Shown here: piece by piece, positions 9,150 to 19,854 of the stretch
Layout of the letters: each line of letters starts with the position of its first letter
Position numbering within the stretch: the first letter of the stretch is position 1
Assembly: GCA_003864475.1 (NCBI GenBank)
Contig: BGZO01000007.1
Span: 1-51,678, forward strand
Length of the DNA stretch: 51,678 bases
Source of the DNA: Candidatus Termititenax persephonae
GTDB lineage: Bacteria > Margulisbacteria > Termititenacia > Termititenacales > Termititenacaceae
Direction: 5' to 3'
Made by a program: the position numbers and the translations under genes
Notes under the pieces: generated by a model
The model's input: only the letters and a program-made list of their open reading frames with translations
Told to the model about the DNA's origin: nothing
The model's database searches: none

Positions 9150-10399
9150 TAGTTTATCCTCTTAATCCGCGCGCCGAGGGCGGAGAGCTTCTCGGTCAAC
9201 TTTTCGTAGCCGCGCTCAATATGCTCCACGCCGTAAATTGTCGTCTCGCCCTGCGCCGCCAGACCCGCCAGCCAAAGCGCCGCTCCGGCGCGCAGGTCAG
9301 TCGCCTTGACTTCCGCGCCGGACAAACCCGCCACACCCTCAATTATAGCAGTACGTTCTTCGGCACGTATGCGCGCACCCATGCGCTGTAACTCGCCGAT
9401 GTGCATAAAACGATTCTCAAAAATCGTCTCCCGCACTGTGCTAGCCCCTTCGGCCAAAGCCAAATAGGCCATCAACTGCGCCTGCATATCGGTGGGAAAA
9501 CCAGGATACGGCTGGGTTACCACTTGGGCGCCGCGCCAGCGCGCGCCGAGGGCGGCGGTGATTGAATTATTCTCTATCTCAAACCGGGCGCCCGTCTCGG
9601 ACAGGACAGACAGGAGCGCGGAGATATCCGCCGGACGAACATTGTTGACGGTAATTTGACCGCGGGTAATCAGCCCCGCTAAAAGCATCGTACCAGCCTC
9701 AATGCGGTCGGGGATTACCGCATGTTTCACGCCGTGCAGGGCAGACACACCGGTAATCACAATGGTCGACGACCCCGCGCCGGAAATATTCGCCCCGGCT
9801 TCATTGAGCAGGTCGGCCAAGTCAACAATCTCCGGCTCACGCGCGGCATTGGCAATCGTCGTTACGCCTTCGGCAAGCGTGGCCGCCATCATAATATTTT
9901 CCGTCGCCCCGACGCTGGGAAAAGGAAAGTTTACCTGACCGCCTTTTAATTTTTTACAACGAATCTCGATAAAACCATGCTCCAGCGAAACCACCGCGCC
10001 CAGAGCCTGAAAACCTTTGAGATGAATGTCCACCGGACGCGAGCCAATCGCACAACCGCCCGGCATCGGCACGCGCACCATGCCGACCTTGGCCAAAATC
10101 GGCCCGGCGATAAAAAACGAGGCACGCATCTTGGTAACCAATTCATAAGGAATCAAATGCTTGACCTGTTTTTTATTGACGATGCGGATTTTCCCGCCGC
10201 TTTGCTCGGCTAAAATATTAATCGAACGCAACATCCGCACCATCGTAGTAATATCGGTCAGTTGCGGTACGTTGGAGATAATGCTCTCGCCGTCCAGCAA
10301 AACCGCAGCCGCCAAAATCGGCAAAGCAGAATTTTTCGCGCCAGAAATATTAATCGCACCGTGCAGGGGCTGTTCGCCGATAATTTTTACTTTCGCCAT
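9149..10399 (-). CDS. murA: UDP-N-acetylglucosamine 1-carboxyvinyltransferase
   Basis: LHGAINISGAKNSALPILAAAVLLDGESII; PMPGGCAIGSRPVDIHLKG; PGFPTDMQAQLMA. Confidence 0.95.
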   Translation of the reverse strand: MAKVKIIGEQPLHGAINISGAKNSALPILAAAVLLDGESIISNVPQLTDITTMVRMLRSINILAEQSGGKIRIVNKKQVKHLIPYELVTKMRASFFIAGPILAKVGMVRVPMPGGCAIGSRPVDIHLKGFQALGAVVSLEHGFIEIRCKKLKGGQVNFPFPSVGATENIMMAATLAEGVTTIANAAREPEIVDLADLLNEAGANISGAGSSTIVITGVSALHGVKHAVIPDRIEAGTMLLAGLITRGQITVNNVRPADISALLSVLSETGARFEIENNSITAALGARWRGAQVVTQPYPGFPTDMQAQLMAYLALAEGASTVRETIFENRFMHIGELQRMGARIRAEERTAIIEGVAGLSGAEVKATDLRAGAALWLAGLAAQGETTIYGVEHIERGYEKLTEKLSALGARIKRIN

Positions 10400-10413
10400 T
10401 TGTACAGAAACCT

Positions 10414-11427
10414 CTATCCCGCGCCGCGCTTCAAGAATTTACGCAGACGCAGGGCCACCAAGGGCAGGATAAATAGTAGCACTAAGCCCAGCAAAACAGA
10501 AGCCAACCCGCTGGTCAGCGACAACAGCACTGCCAAAAAATTGAGTACGGCGGATGCGCCGCACAGCAGCACCACCACCTCGCGCGGGCTGTCGTAAACC
10601 TGTAATAAGCGGTGATGGATATGCTCTTGGTCAGCCCGAAAAATATGCACTTTTTTTTGGAGACGGCGGCAAATCGCCAAGGCGGTGTCCGCCAGCGGCA
10701 CAAACAAAGAGAGGACGGGGATAAGCAAGGCAATGCCCGCGGCGCTTTTCAGCACGCCCTCAATCGAGCAGACCGCCAGCAGGTAGCCCAGCAGGAGCGA
10801 ACCGGTGTCCCCCATAAAAATCGAGGCAGGTGGAAAATTAAATCTGAGAAAACCAAAAACCGCACCGCACAGCGCAAGCAACAAAAAAACCACCTGCAAT
10901 TGCTGGGTAATCAGCGAAATAATAAATAAAGACAAGGCGGAAATCAGCGCGATGCCGGCAGCCAAACCATCCAGCCCGTCAATCAGATTGATAATATTCA
11001 TCACGAGCATAATCCAAAAAACCGAAATGACCTTGCCCCAAAAGCCCAGCTCCAAAACCGCCAGCGAGAACGGGGAGCGGATAAAATCAATGTCAATGCC
11101 GCAGCTGACCACCAAGACGGCAATGGCTAACTGCCCCAGCAGTTTAATCGGCGGCTGGAGCGAGCGTCTGTCATCTAGAAAACCCAAACCCGCCGTCAAG
11201 ACGGCGCCCAGCAAAATAATCAGCGTATGGTTATTGAAAACTCCGCCGTAGAGAAAATGGCTGGCCACCAGAGCCAGCAGAATGCCCGCCAAAATCGCCA
11301 AACCGCCTAGCTTCGGGGTCGCCTGCGTATGCACCTTGCGGCGACCTGGCTGGTCGATAGCCTTGACCGCGGCGGCCAACTTTTTGACCGGACAGACCAA
11401 GGCCAGCGTGGACAAGAGCGCCAGCAA
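10414..11427 (-). CDS. WecA/TagO-family undecaprenyl-phosphate N-acetylglucosaminyl-1-phosphate transferase
   Basis: KVHTQATPKLGGLAI, GFLDDRRSL, NIINLIDGLDGLAAG, FMGDTGSLLLGY. Confidence 0.9.
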   Translation of the reverse strand: MLALLSTLALVCPVKKLAAAVKAIDQPGRRKVHTQATPKLGGLAILAGILLALVASHFLYGGVFNNHTLIILLGAVLTAGLGFLDDRRSLQPPIKLLGQLAIAVLVVSCGIDIDFIRSPFSLAVLELGFWGKVISVFWIMLVMNIINLIDGLDGLAAGIALISALSLFIISLITQQLQVVFLLLALCGAVFGFLRFNFPPASIFMGDTGSLLLGYLLAVCSIEGVLKSAAGIALLIPVLSLFVPLADTALAICRRLQKKVHIFRADQEHIHHRLLQVYDSPREVVVLLCGASAVLNFLAVLLSLTSGLASVLLGLVLLFILPLVALRLRKFLKRGAG

Positions 11428-11435
11428 GAAGGTGT

Positions 11436-12071
11436 CTAGGTAGGCGATGGGGACGCTCCTTTTTCGGCGATAAGCCGCCGGAGTTTTTCGATGACTTGCT
11501 TGTAAATCCGTGTCGTCTGCGACTCGGAAATGCCGATTACCTCGCCGATTTCCTTAAAAGTCTTGTCATGCTTAAAACGGCTGATGATGAGAAATTTTTC
11601 TTTGCGGTCAAGTTTTTTCAAGGCCTCGTTCAGCACCACCCCGGACTCAATTTTGTTCTCAAAACTATTGTCCTGCTCCACGGCCAGATAGAGCGAGGAA
11701 GCATCCGTAACCCAATTGTAGAGGCGCGTCGGCGAAGCCTTGGTAATATAGCGAATCTGGTCGCGCATCGCGCCGCTAATCCGGGAGTAGGCCAGCGGCC
11801 AAACATCCTCGTTGCGTTCGGGATCCCAGACCTTGATTGTCTCAAAAAACTCAATCCGCGCCACATTGGCAATATCGTCGCCCTCGGTATTGACCACATG
11901 CGTCGGCAAAGAAGAGAAATATTTATTGATTAAATAATTGATTTTGTTGTTGTATTTACGCAAAATCTGGTCAGAGTATCTTTCCGTCATGTGTCTTTTT
12001 ATGTCCTTGTCGACGGTTTTCTTGATTTTGCGCCAAGCCTCCTGCAAACGCGGAGCCGCTTCTTCCATCAT
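11436..12071 (-). CDS. FliA/WhiG-type sigma factor
   Basis: AYSRISGAMRDQIRYI, SRFKHDKTFKEIGEVIGISESQTTRIYKQVIEKLR (region 4 HTH). Confidence 0.8.
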   Translation of the reverse strand: MMEEAAPRLQEAWRKIKKTVDKDIKRHMTERYSDQILRKYNNKINYLINKYFSSLPTHVVNTEGDDIANVARIEFFETIKVWDPERNEDVWPLAYSRISGAMRDQIRYITKASPTRLYNWVTDASSLYLAVEQDNSFENKIESGVVLNEALKKLDRKEKFLIISRFKHDKTFKEIGEVIGISESQTTRIYKQVIEKLRRLIAEKGASPSPT

Positions 12072-12347
12072 TTAAGTTAACTCCCTCTCGATTTTCTTGA
12101 GATAATCATCACCACAGGCTTTCTCCGCATCCTCCGGGTCAAGCAAGGCTTCGGCATAAAAACGGTAGACCTGCCGCCATTTATTGCGAAAATACTCGCG
12201 CTCCTTGGCGGAAAATTTTTTCAAAGTCTTGAGTATGTCCTCCAGCGTCGCGGCGGTGGCCACTTGAGGCATGGTCAAATCCACGTCTCCCCAGCCGGTT
12301 AAATATTTAAAACTTATCGGACTATACTCGGACATTCTTGACCTCAC
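12072..12347 (-). CDS. Hypothetical protein
   Basis: ORF directly upstream of, and abutting, the sigma factor. Confidence 0.6.
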   Translation of the reverse strand: MRSRMSEYSPISFKYLTGWGDVDLTMPQVATAATLEDILKTLKKFSAKEREYFRNKWRQVYRFYAEALLDPEDAEKACGDDYLKKIERELT

Positions 12348-12371
12348 GGTTATTATAAGTTTTTTTAGCGA

Positions 12372-13145
12372 TTAAGTCGACAGCCTATCGGCGGGAATTT
12401 TCTCCGCACCGGGACTTGGCAACAAGCCAAGATTGGCGCACAAAGAGCTGCGCAAAGAGTCGTGCATTTTTTTGTCCTCATGCATATACAAGATTTTCGC
12501 AACCAAAGAAGTAATTTTTTCCACAGCCAAGCGAATCCGCAACAGCTCCTTGAGCAGGCGGAAATTATACTTGCGGGAATCTACATTTCCCTGGTATTTT
12601 ATAATAATCCGCTGAATCCGCGCCGCCGTCCGCACAAATGAATCTGCGGAGTGTTTAATCTGCCTGGCGACGCTGACGCGGCCATACTGCTCAGCCCGTT
12701 TAGACGCTTCGTCAAGCAAAAAAATTAAATCATTTTTTAAGATATTGTTGGCCGTTTGCAAGCCTGTCAAGGCGCAGCACAGGACCTCGCCTGAATTTAC
12801 AAAAAAAATAGATAACTGGGACAGAACATAGTTAAATGTTCTGCGGAACATTATATCTTGGTCGGCCAGATGATACCAAATGTTATCCTCAATGAAATTA
12901 TTTTCTCCAAAACCCAGCATTAAGGCCGCAACATCTTCCGGCAAAAAAATTCCAGTGTTTTCCAGAAAAAGGCGGGGGACGATTTTGTTCGTTCTGAACT
13001 CTACTTGATAATATTTACCCCTAACATTGTGTAACTTGAAATATTCCCGTAAGTTTTGGTCGCCAAAATAAGCCTTATATTCTTTTTGCTTAGAGATTTT
13101 GACAATTATTTTTCCCGACCGACCGGCTATCAGTTTGCTCTGCAT
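12372..13145 (-). CDS. Hypothetical protein
   Basis: Long ORF on the same strand as the sigma operon; no family recognised. Confidence 0.6.
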   Translation of the reverse strand: MQSKLIAGRSGKIIVKISKQKEYKAYFGDQNLREYFKLHNVRGKYYQVEFRTNKIVPRLFLENTGIFLPEDVAALMLGFGENNFIEDNIWYHLADQDIMFRRTFNYVLSQLSIFFVNSGEVLCCALTGLQTANNILKNDLIFLLDEASKRAEQYGRVSVARQIKHSADSFVRTAARIQRIIIKYQGNVDSRKYNFRLLKELLRIRLAVEKITSLVAKILYMHEDKKMHDSLRSSLCANLGLLPSPGAEKIPADRLST

Positions 13146-13338
13146 GTTTGAATCCCATAACGTATTGGTGCCAGCATACTAAAATACTATTTCCGTTTTG
13201 TACAGTGGCAAACGCTTGGCCGCAGGCAAAATTTATATTCTCACCTAAAGATACTGCCAGCTGTCCGTGTCGGCGGCAGAAATTCCGGCATCAGCTCTTG
13301 CTTGCCTAAACCCCCACAAATTGTTAAGGTTTCAATAT

Positions 13339-15753
13339 ATGGCTGAACGTTATAATCACTTGACGATTGAACCCAAATGGCAGAAAAAATGGGCGGAAGC
13401 CAAACTGTATCAGGTTACGGAAGACGAGGCCTTCCCTCCAGCCAAGCGTTTTTATTGTCTGGACATGTTTCCTTACCCGTCCGGCGCGGGCCTGCACGTC
13501 GGACACCCGGAAGGTTACACGGCTTCGGACATTTTGTGCCGTTACAAGCGCATGAGCGGTTTTAACGTCCTGCACCCGATGGGCTGGGACGCTTTCGGCT
13601 TGCCCGCCGAGAATTATGCCATCAAGACCGGCACGCATCCTGCCGTCGCCACCGCCAAAAATATTGAGAATTTCCGGCGGCAGATTCAGGCGTTCGGTTT
13701 TTGCTATGACTGGAGCAGGGAAATTGACACGACCGACCCTGAATATTTCAAATGGACGCAGTGGATATTTTTACAGCTGTACCGAAAAGGCTTGGCTTAT
13801 GAAGCCAACATGCCAATCAACTGGTGCGAAAATTGCCAGACCGGTATCGCCAATGAAGAAGTAAAAGACGGCTGCTGCGAGCGTTGCGGCGGCACGGTAA
13901 CCAAAAAAGACCTGCGCCAGTGGATGTTGAAAATTACCGCCTATGCCGAGCGTCTGCTCAATGATTTGGCTTTATTGGACTGGCCAGAGCCAATCAAGCT
14001 GATGCAGCGCAACTGGATTGGCAAGAGCCTGGGTGCGGAAGTGGATTTTGAGTTGGTCGCTGGAAGCGTCGCTTCGACTCCGCTCAGCGACCGGAAACTA
14101 AAACTTAAAATTTTCACCACGCGACCGGATACTTTGTACGGGGCGACTTTTATGGTCGTCGCGCCGGAGCATCCTCTGCTGGAGAAAATCACCTCGCCCG
14201 CGCAAGCAACAAAAGTGCGGGAATATGTGCGGCTCTCACGGCTCAAAAGCGATTTGGAGCGCGCGCATCTGGACAAAGACAAGACCGGGGTTTTCACGGG
14301 CGGCTACGCCGTCAATCCGGTCAACGGCGCGAAAATCCCGATTTGGGTTGCGGATTACGTGCTAAGCTCTTACGGCACCGGGGCAATCATGGCCGTGCCG
14401 GCGCATGACGAGCGCGACCTAGCTTTTGCCCAAAAATATAACATTCCGGTCATCACAATCTTTGGCGAGGACGGTAAAGCAACTAACTCCGGCGCATACA
14501 ACGGCCTGACCAGCGCGGAATTTAAGGAAAAAATCACCGCCGATTTGGAGAAAAAAGGCTGGGGAAAAAAGACCGTCAATTACAAATTGCGCGACTGGGT
14601 CTTTGCGCGGCAGAGATATTGGGGCGAGCCGATACCGCTGGTGCATTGCCCGCAATGCGGCGTGGTCGCCGTGCCGGAAAACGAGCTGCCGCTCAAACTG
14701 CCCGCAGTCGACAGGTACGAACCGACCGGCACCGGAGAGTCGCCGCTGGCCAATATCCCAGACTGGGTCAACACCAAGTGTCCGCACTGCGGCGGCGCGG
14801 CTAAACGTGAAACGAACACCATGCCGCAATGGGCCGGCTCGAGCTGGTACTATCTGCGTTACATCGACCCGCGCAACCCCACGGAATTGGCAGACAAAAA
14901 CAAATTGGCTTATTGGCTGCCGGTCGCCCACTATATCGGCGGCGCGGAACACGCGGTGCTGCATTTGCTATACGCGCGTTTCTGGCACAAAGTTCTTTTT
15001 GACCTCGGCGTGGTCGCCACCCCGGAGCCTTTTCAGCGGCTGACCAATCAGGGCTTAATCTTGGCGGAGGACGGTCAAAAAATGTCCAAGTCCAAAGGCA
15101 ATGTCATCAATCCAGACGAGGTTATTCAAGAGTATGGCGCGGACGCGATGCGCCTGTATGAAATGTTCATGGGGCCGCTGGAAATGGCCAAACCTTGGTC
15201 GACCAAAGGTATTCTCGGCGTGCGGCGTTTTCTGGACAGGGTCTGGAATATTTTTGAGCAGAAAAAAATTGGCGAGGCGCAGGCGGACGAGGAATTATTG
15301 AAAATCCTGCATCAGACCATCAAAAAAGTCGGCGAGGACATTAATAATTTGAGTTTTAATACCGGCCTTGCCCAGTTGATGATTTTCATCAACGCCGCGC
15401 AGAGCCGGGAAATTTTGGCCAAGAAAACTGCGGAAGATTTTTTGAAATTACTGGCGCCTTACGCGCCGCATCTGGCCGAGGAACTGTGGGAAAAACTGGG
15501 TCAGCAAACCTCTATTCACCTGGAGCGCTGGCCGGAGTACGATGCCAAATATTTGACAACCGCTGAAGTGGAAATAGTTTTCTCCGTCAACGGCAAGGCG
15601 CGCGGCACGCAAAAAGCGGCCAAGGGTTTGAGCCAGACCGAGCTGGAAAAACTGGCTCTGGCCAATCCCGCGGTGCAAAAATATCTGGCGGGGAAAACAA
15701 TTATTAAGAAAATTATAGTGCTGGATAAGATCGTGAATTTTGTGGTGAAGTAA
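13339..15753 (+). CDS. leuS: Leucyl-tRNA synthetase
   Basis: [37 protein letters not shown]; start placed at [18 protein letters not shown]. Confidence 0.97.
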   Translation: MAERYNHLTIEPKWQKKWAEAKLYQVTEDEAFPPAKRFYCLDMFPYPSGAGLHVGHPEGYTASDILCRYKRMSGFNVLHPMGWDAFGLPAENYAIKTGTHPAVATAKNIENFRRQIQAFGFCYDWSREIDTTDPEYFKWTQWIFLQLYRKGLAYEANMPINWCENCQTGIANEEVKDGCCERCGGTVTKKDLRQWMLKITAYAERLLNDLALLDWPEPIKLMQRNWIGKSLGAEVDFELVAGSVASTPLSDRKLKLKIFTTRPDTLYGATFMVVAPEHPLLEKITSPAQATKVREYVRLSRLKSDLERAHLDKDKTGVFTGGYAVNPVNGAKIPIWVADYVLSSYGTGAIMAVPAHDERDLAFAQKYNIPVITIFGEDGKATNSGAYNGLTSAEFKEKITADLEKKGWGKKTVNYKLRDWVFARQRYWGEPIPLVHCPQCGVVAVPENELPLKLPAVDRYEPTGTGESPLANIPDWVNTKCPHCGGAAKRETNTMPQWAGSSWYYLRYIDPRNPTELADKNKLAYWLPVAHYIGGAEHAVLHLLYARFWHKVLFDLGVVATPEPFQRLTNQGLILAEDGQKMSKSKGNVINPDEVIQEYGADAMRLYEMFMGPLEMAKPWSTKGILGVRRFLDRVWNIFEQKKIGEAQADEELLKILHQTIKKVGEDINNLSFNTGLAQLMIFINAAQSREILAKKTAEDFLKLLAPYAPHLAEELWEKLGQQTSIHLERWPEYDAKYLTTAEVEIVFSVNGKARGTQKAAKGLSQTELEKLALANPAVQKYLAGKTIIKKIIVLDKIVNFVVK

Positions 15754-15789
15754 AAGCCGGAATTTTACTTGAAACGGACAGCTAAATAA

Positions 15790-15826
15790 TTGCAACGATT
15801 TTGGCTTTTTGGCGATAAATAGGCAG
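15790..15826 (+). promoter_or_regulatory. Promoter-like motif TTGCA-N18-CGATA-N2-TAGGCAG
   Basis: Same motif and spacing at 17815 and 19278. Confidence 0.6.
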
Positions 15827-15852
15827 ATACATTTTTATTCAAGGAGGCATTT

Positions 15853-17763
15853 ATGGACATTATCGGCAGTTTGGCTGGCAAGGGATATTTGCTTTATCGC
15901 AATGGCAGACCGGAAAACACCGCAGGCAATGTGGCAATCGATGTTAATGCTGATGGCAAAATTCAGAAACAGGAAATAATCAGCGACCTGAATGATGATA
16001 AAACTATTGCCACAGCTGAACTGCTAGATTTTGTAGTAAATAATGTAACAAGTCTGCCGCTGATAGTAAATATTACTAGAAGCATACAATCCGCGGAAAA
16101 TATCGGGGATTATTTTCAATATAATAAAAAGCTGGCTTTACTGACCATAGAAAAGGCCAGAAGAGAATACGATATTCCCAATATAGTCCGCAGGCTCAGT
16201 CCAGAATTGCTGGACGACAGAGAAGTTGTACTGGCCGCTGTGCAAAACAATGGCTCTGCCTTAAAATACGCCTCGGAAACCTTGCGCGGCGATAAAGAAT
16301 TGGCTTTGCTGGCTATAGAAAAGGCTATTGGCAGTGTTGGCTATTTGGATTTGGTAAGCAGTCTCAGTCCGGAATTGCTGGATGATAAAGAAGTAGTGCT
16401 GGCCGCTGTGAACAGAAATGGCATTGTATTGCGATATGCCTCAGAAACCCTGCGCGGCGATAGAGAAGTAGTACTGGCCGCTGTGAACAAAAATGGCTAT
16501 GCCTTAGAATACGCCTCGGAAACCTTGCGTGGCGATAGAGAAATAGTACTGGCCGCTGTGAACAGAAATGGCACTGTATTGCAATATGCCTCAGAAACCC
16601 TGCGCGGCGATAAGGAATTAGCTTTGCTGGCCATAGAAAAGGTCAGTGAATACGATAGTATTTCCAATCTAGTCCGTAGTCTCAGTCCGGAATTATTGGA
16701 CGATAGAGATGTAATGCTGGCCGCTATGAACATAAATAAAAATGGTTCTCTCTTAAAATACGCCTCGGAAACCCTGCGCGGCGATAAGGAATTGGCTTTG
16801 CTGGCTATAGAAAAGGCTATTGTCTGTGTTGACGATTTAGTAAGCAGTCTCAGTCCAGAATTACGAAACAACAGAGAAGTGATCCTGGCCGCTGTGAGCA
16901 AAGATGGCTATGCCTTAAAATACGCCTCGGAAACCTTGCGCGGCGATAAGGAATTGGCTTTGCTGGCTATAGAAAAAAGTGCAACTACTCCACTTCTGAC
17001 CTTGATAAAAAGCCTCGGGCAAGAATTACGAAACGACAGAGAAATAATGAAACTGGCAATAAGCAAAAATCTAAACAATATTTATTATTTATCGGACAAA
17101 CAGATCAATGACCCAGAGTTTAATAACTGGCTTCATTCTTTATCTTTGACAGATGATATACGCAGCTATCTGGCTTTATTCGGGCAAAAACCGTCTACAG
17201 GGCATATTCCGGCTGATACGGTTATCACTCTGGAGAATTATGCTTCTGTGGCGCTAGCTTTACTGGCGCAGGGTGAGGAGCAGAAAGTGTTGGCGGCCTT
17301 TCTGCGTTTGGGCAGTGAGTCGGTGTTTGTGGCAAATGGAGATAATGGCTGGGGCGGAGAGTCCGGCTATTCATATTATTACCAAACGATTGCCCCGAGA
17401 AATATAGCTTTATTAAGACATTATTATGCCTTATTACCAAATCCAGAAAAATTGCGGCAAATAATTACGGCTGATGTCCAGCCTGTGGAATATAACGCTA
17501 ATATTTATGTCCATAATGCCAGAATACTCACAGAGTTATTGGCTGAAACAAAAATAATATCCCAAAAAGATATTGCGCGGCTTTATTTTGAATATTTAGT
17601 CCTAACGCGTTTGGGTTTTGCTGGAGAAATCGCCTATCAAGAGCTGATAAAAATACATTCCTTGCCGCATAGCGTTGAGGAATTAAAACAGAATTTTAGT
17701 TATCAATATTATCGCTCAGAACGCGAAACTTATACCGGCCAGGAAGTTCAGGACGATTTTTAA
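15853..17763 (+). CDS. EF-hand plus DUF4116-type tandem repeat protein
   Basis: N-terminal DVNADGKIQKQE EF-hand loop; repeats of ALxYASETLRGDREVVLAAVNKNG; RBS aaggaggcattt-ATG. Confidence 0.8.
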   Translation: MDIIGSLAGKGYLLYRNGRPENTAGNVAIDVNADGKIQKQEIISDLNDDKTIATAELLDFVVNNVTSLPLIVNITRSIQSAENIGDYFQYNKKLALLTIEKARREYDIPNIVRRLSPELLDDREVVLAAVQNNGSALKYASETLRGDKELALLAIEKAIGSVGYLDLVSSLSPELLDDKEVVLAAVNRNGIVLRYASETLRGDREVVLAAVNKNGYALEYASETLRGDREIVLAAVNRNGTVLQYASETLRGDKELALLAIEKVSEYDSISNLVRSLSPELLDDRDVMLAAMNINKNGSLLKYASETLRGDKELALLAIEKAIVCVDDLVSSLSPELRNNREVILAAVSKDGYALKYASETLRGDKELALLAIEKSATTPLLTLIKSLGQELRNDREIMKLAISKNLNNIYYLSDKQINDPEFNNWLHSLSLTDDIRSYLALFGQKPSTGHIPADTVITLENYASVALALLAQGEEQKVLAAFLRLGSESVFVANGDNGWGGESGYSYYYQTIAPRNIALLRHYYALLPNPEKLRQIITADVQPVEYNANIYVHNARILTELLAETKIISQKDIARLYFEYLVLTRLGFAGEIAYQELIKIHSLPHSVEELKQNFSYQYYRSERETYTGQEVQDDF

Positions 17764-17814
17764 TGATGCCGGCAAGATAATCCGGATAAAATAGTAAATT
17801 TTGTCGTAAAATAA

Positions 17815-17851
17815 TTGCACCGTCATAAGGTTTCTTACGATAGATAGGTAG
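17815..17851 (+). promoter_or_regulatory. Promoter-like motif TTGCA-N18-CGATA-N2-TAGGTAG
   Basis: Same motif and spacing at 15790 and 19278; ends 1 nt before ATG at 17853. Confidence 0.6.
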
Positions 17852-17852
17852 T

Positions 17853-19205
17853 ATGCAGGGCAAAATCGTTAGTTATGTAGAAATACCCGCTATTGCCGAA
17901 TTGGACGCAGTGCTGGTGAAGCAGCCAATCACGGCGGAAGATTATCCCCCCATGAAAGGCATTGTTCCGCAAAAAGATTATGCCGACCTTTTTTTGCCGC
18001 GTATATTTAACGCGACTCCAGCCTTACAACCAGTAGAATTCTTGGCTGAATTTTTTCCGGAACAATCCACAGGCCTAATAACAAATACAGACGCGTTTAC
18101 CTTGGTGAAAAAAGCATTTTACTTAGAAAATTATCGATTTACGGATAATTTAATCTGGTTTTATGCTCAGCCTGCTGAATTAATGTTTAACTGGATGGAT
18201 TCGTCCATGAAAGTCTTTGCCGAAAGAAATGGCCGTGATACAGATAATTCTAAATTAACGCGTTCTATGTATTTATGGTCTGCTTTCGTAAAGATGTATT
18301 CGCCTGCCGGGGACATTGCCTATTTTCTGCGCAATATGGATATTTTAAGTTCAAATTTTATCCGCTTGGTCTGTCTGGCTCAGGGTTTTTCTGAAGAATT
18401 ATCTTTAGCCAATGAGTCTTACCAAAAAGCCGAACTACGCAATCAGGTGTATTTAGAGGTTCTCCGCCGACCAGAATTTTCTGCATTGAGTATTCCAGAA
18501 TTATTGTCTAGGATGATTTTCAGCGGTAATTGCCTAATCGACACAACAAATCTAACCCAAGATAATCTAAAATCATATGCGGAAAATCTGGCAGACAAAA
18601 TAATCAAGGAGTCGGCTGCTGGTTTGCGGATTGATGACAGCCGGGAGTTTTTAATTAAAGCCAGCACAGCGCAACAAATTGTCTATGTCCCTGATGATAA
18701 CGGCGAGGTTGTTTTTGATTTGGCTTTATTACAGCGGATAGTCCTAAGCAATCCAGCCTTACAAATATTTGTGGTAAGCAATAAAGAACAAGTCAGTAAT
18801 AACGTAAACCAGCAGCTTCTGGAAGCTATTCTAAAAACAGAATATTTTGCGGTTTTATCGCGGAAACAAGCGGCTGGAAGTTTTCGATTTATCGAGATAA
18901 ATAGCTTTCTGGATGTCCCCACTGTAGCAGATTTATCCCGGCCAGCGCAGGAAATTGTCAGACAGAGCAATCTCGTTTTGGTCAAAGGACAAATGCTTTA
19001 TGAATATTGTGATATGTATAATTTAAATCCTAATACCTATCATTTTTTTGTCAGCTCTTCCGCGGGCAATAATATGCTTACCGGCGTTAAAAAAAATGAG
19101 GCAATCGTTGTGCGTATTCCGTCTGCCGAGTCTAAATATCTGATTAGAAATAAGAAACACGTGGAAAAAACTTTGCTGGATTTGCGAAACTCTTCTCCAA
19201 GCTAA
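17853..19205 (+). CDS. Hypothetical protein
   Basis: 450-aa ORF with ATG directly after a promoter-like motif; no family recognised. Confidence 0.7.
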   Translation: MQGKIVSYVEIPAIAELDAVLVKQPITAEDYPPMKGIVPQKDYADLFLPRIFNATPALQPVEFLAEFFPEQSTGLITNTDAFTLVKKAFYLENYRFTDNLIWFYAQPAELMFNWMDSSMKVFAERNGRDTDNSKLTRSMYLWSAFVKMYSPAGDIAYFLRNMDILSSNFIRLVCLAQGFSEELSLANESYQKAELRNQVYLEVLRRPEFSALSIPELLSRMIFSGNCLIDTTNLTQDNLKSYAENLADKIIKESAAGLRIDDSREFLIKASTAQQIVYVPDDNGEVVFDLALLQRIVLSNPALQIFVVSNKEQVSNNVNQQLLEAILKTEYFAVLSRKQAAGSFRFIEINSFLDVPTVADLSRPAQEIVRQSNLVLVKGQMLYEYCDMYNLNPNTYHFFVSSSAGNNMLTGVKKNEAIVVRIPSAESKYLIRNKKHVEKTLLDLRNSSPS

Positions 19206-19277
19206 GGATATATCGCCAATCTGCGGCAGGATTGATGGTTCGGTTGCCGCCGGGGAAGAAAAAATATTTAAAAAATC

Positions 19278-19314
19278 CTGCAATTAATTTAAAATACTTG
19301 CGATATCTAGGTAG
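19278..19314 (+). promoter_or_regulatory. Promoter-like motif CTGCA-N18-CGATA-N2-TAGGTAG
   Basis: Same motif and spacing at 15790 and 17815. Confidence 0.6.
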
Positions 19315-19372
19315 AGTTAATTGCCCTAAAGCAGGGGCAGGTCAAACAATCAAATAATAAAGGAGAATTAGT

Positions 19373-19708
19373 GTGTTATGTCGTAAGATAATTCGCTATG
19401 AGTCTACGGCTAAAAACATTCGCCAGTTGGAGAGTAGCTACCGCGCACTTTATAGAGACAATATGGCCTCTAAATATCACTTTTCTCCTCAAGCTGTCCA
19501 TTCGAGCCTACTGTGTGTTTTAGAAAAAAGTAATGATTTGAAGATTGACTTCAAAGAATCAGAAAACGTAAGCATGAAGATAGGTCAGGAAGAATTTTCC
19601 GGGGTCAAAACAGCGCATTTTTGTGATGGAATAGTTTCGTATATAACCAAGGATGACAAAATGCTTCATTTTTACAATGATCGGCTTTATGACATAACTC
19701 CGACATAA
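19373..19708 (+). CDS. Hypothetical protein
   Basis: ORF with aaggagaatta RBS before GTG. Confidence 0.6.
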   Translation: MLCRKIIRYESTAKNIRQLESSYRALYRDNMASKYHFSPQAVHSSLLCVLEKSNDLKIDFKESENVSMKIGQEEFSGVKTAHFCDGIVSYITKDDKMLHFYNDRLYDITPT

Positions 19709-19854
19709 CACTTAATGTAATCAGATTCAACTATTTCGGTTATAAATAAGGACTGGCATTTTCGACAAGATTATAAGTTTTATCGGAAAATAAATTTCTG
19801 TTATACTATCGCCAAAGTCGGTATATATTTACAATTATTAATGAGCAAAGGCGT

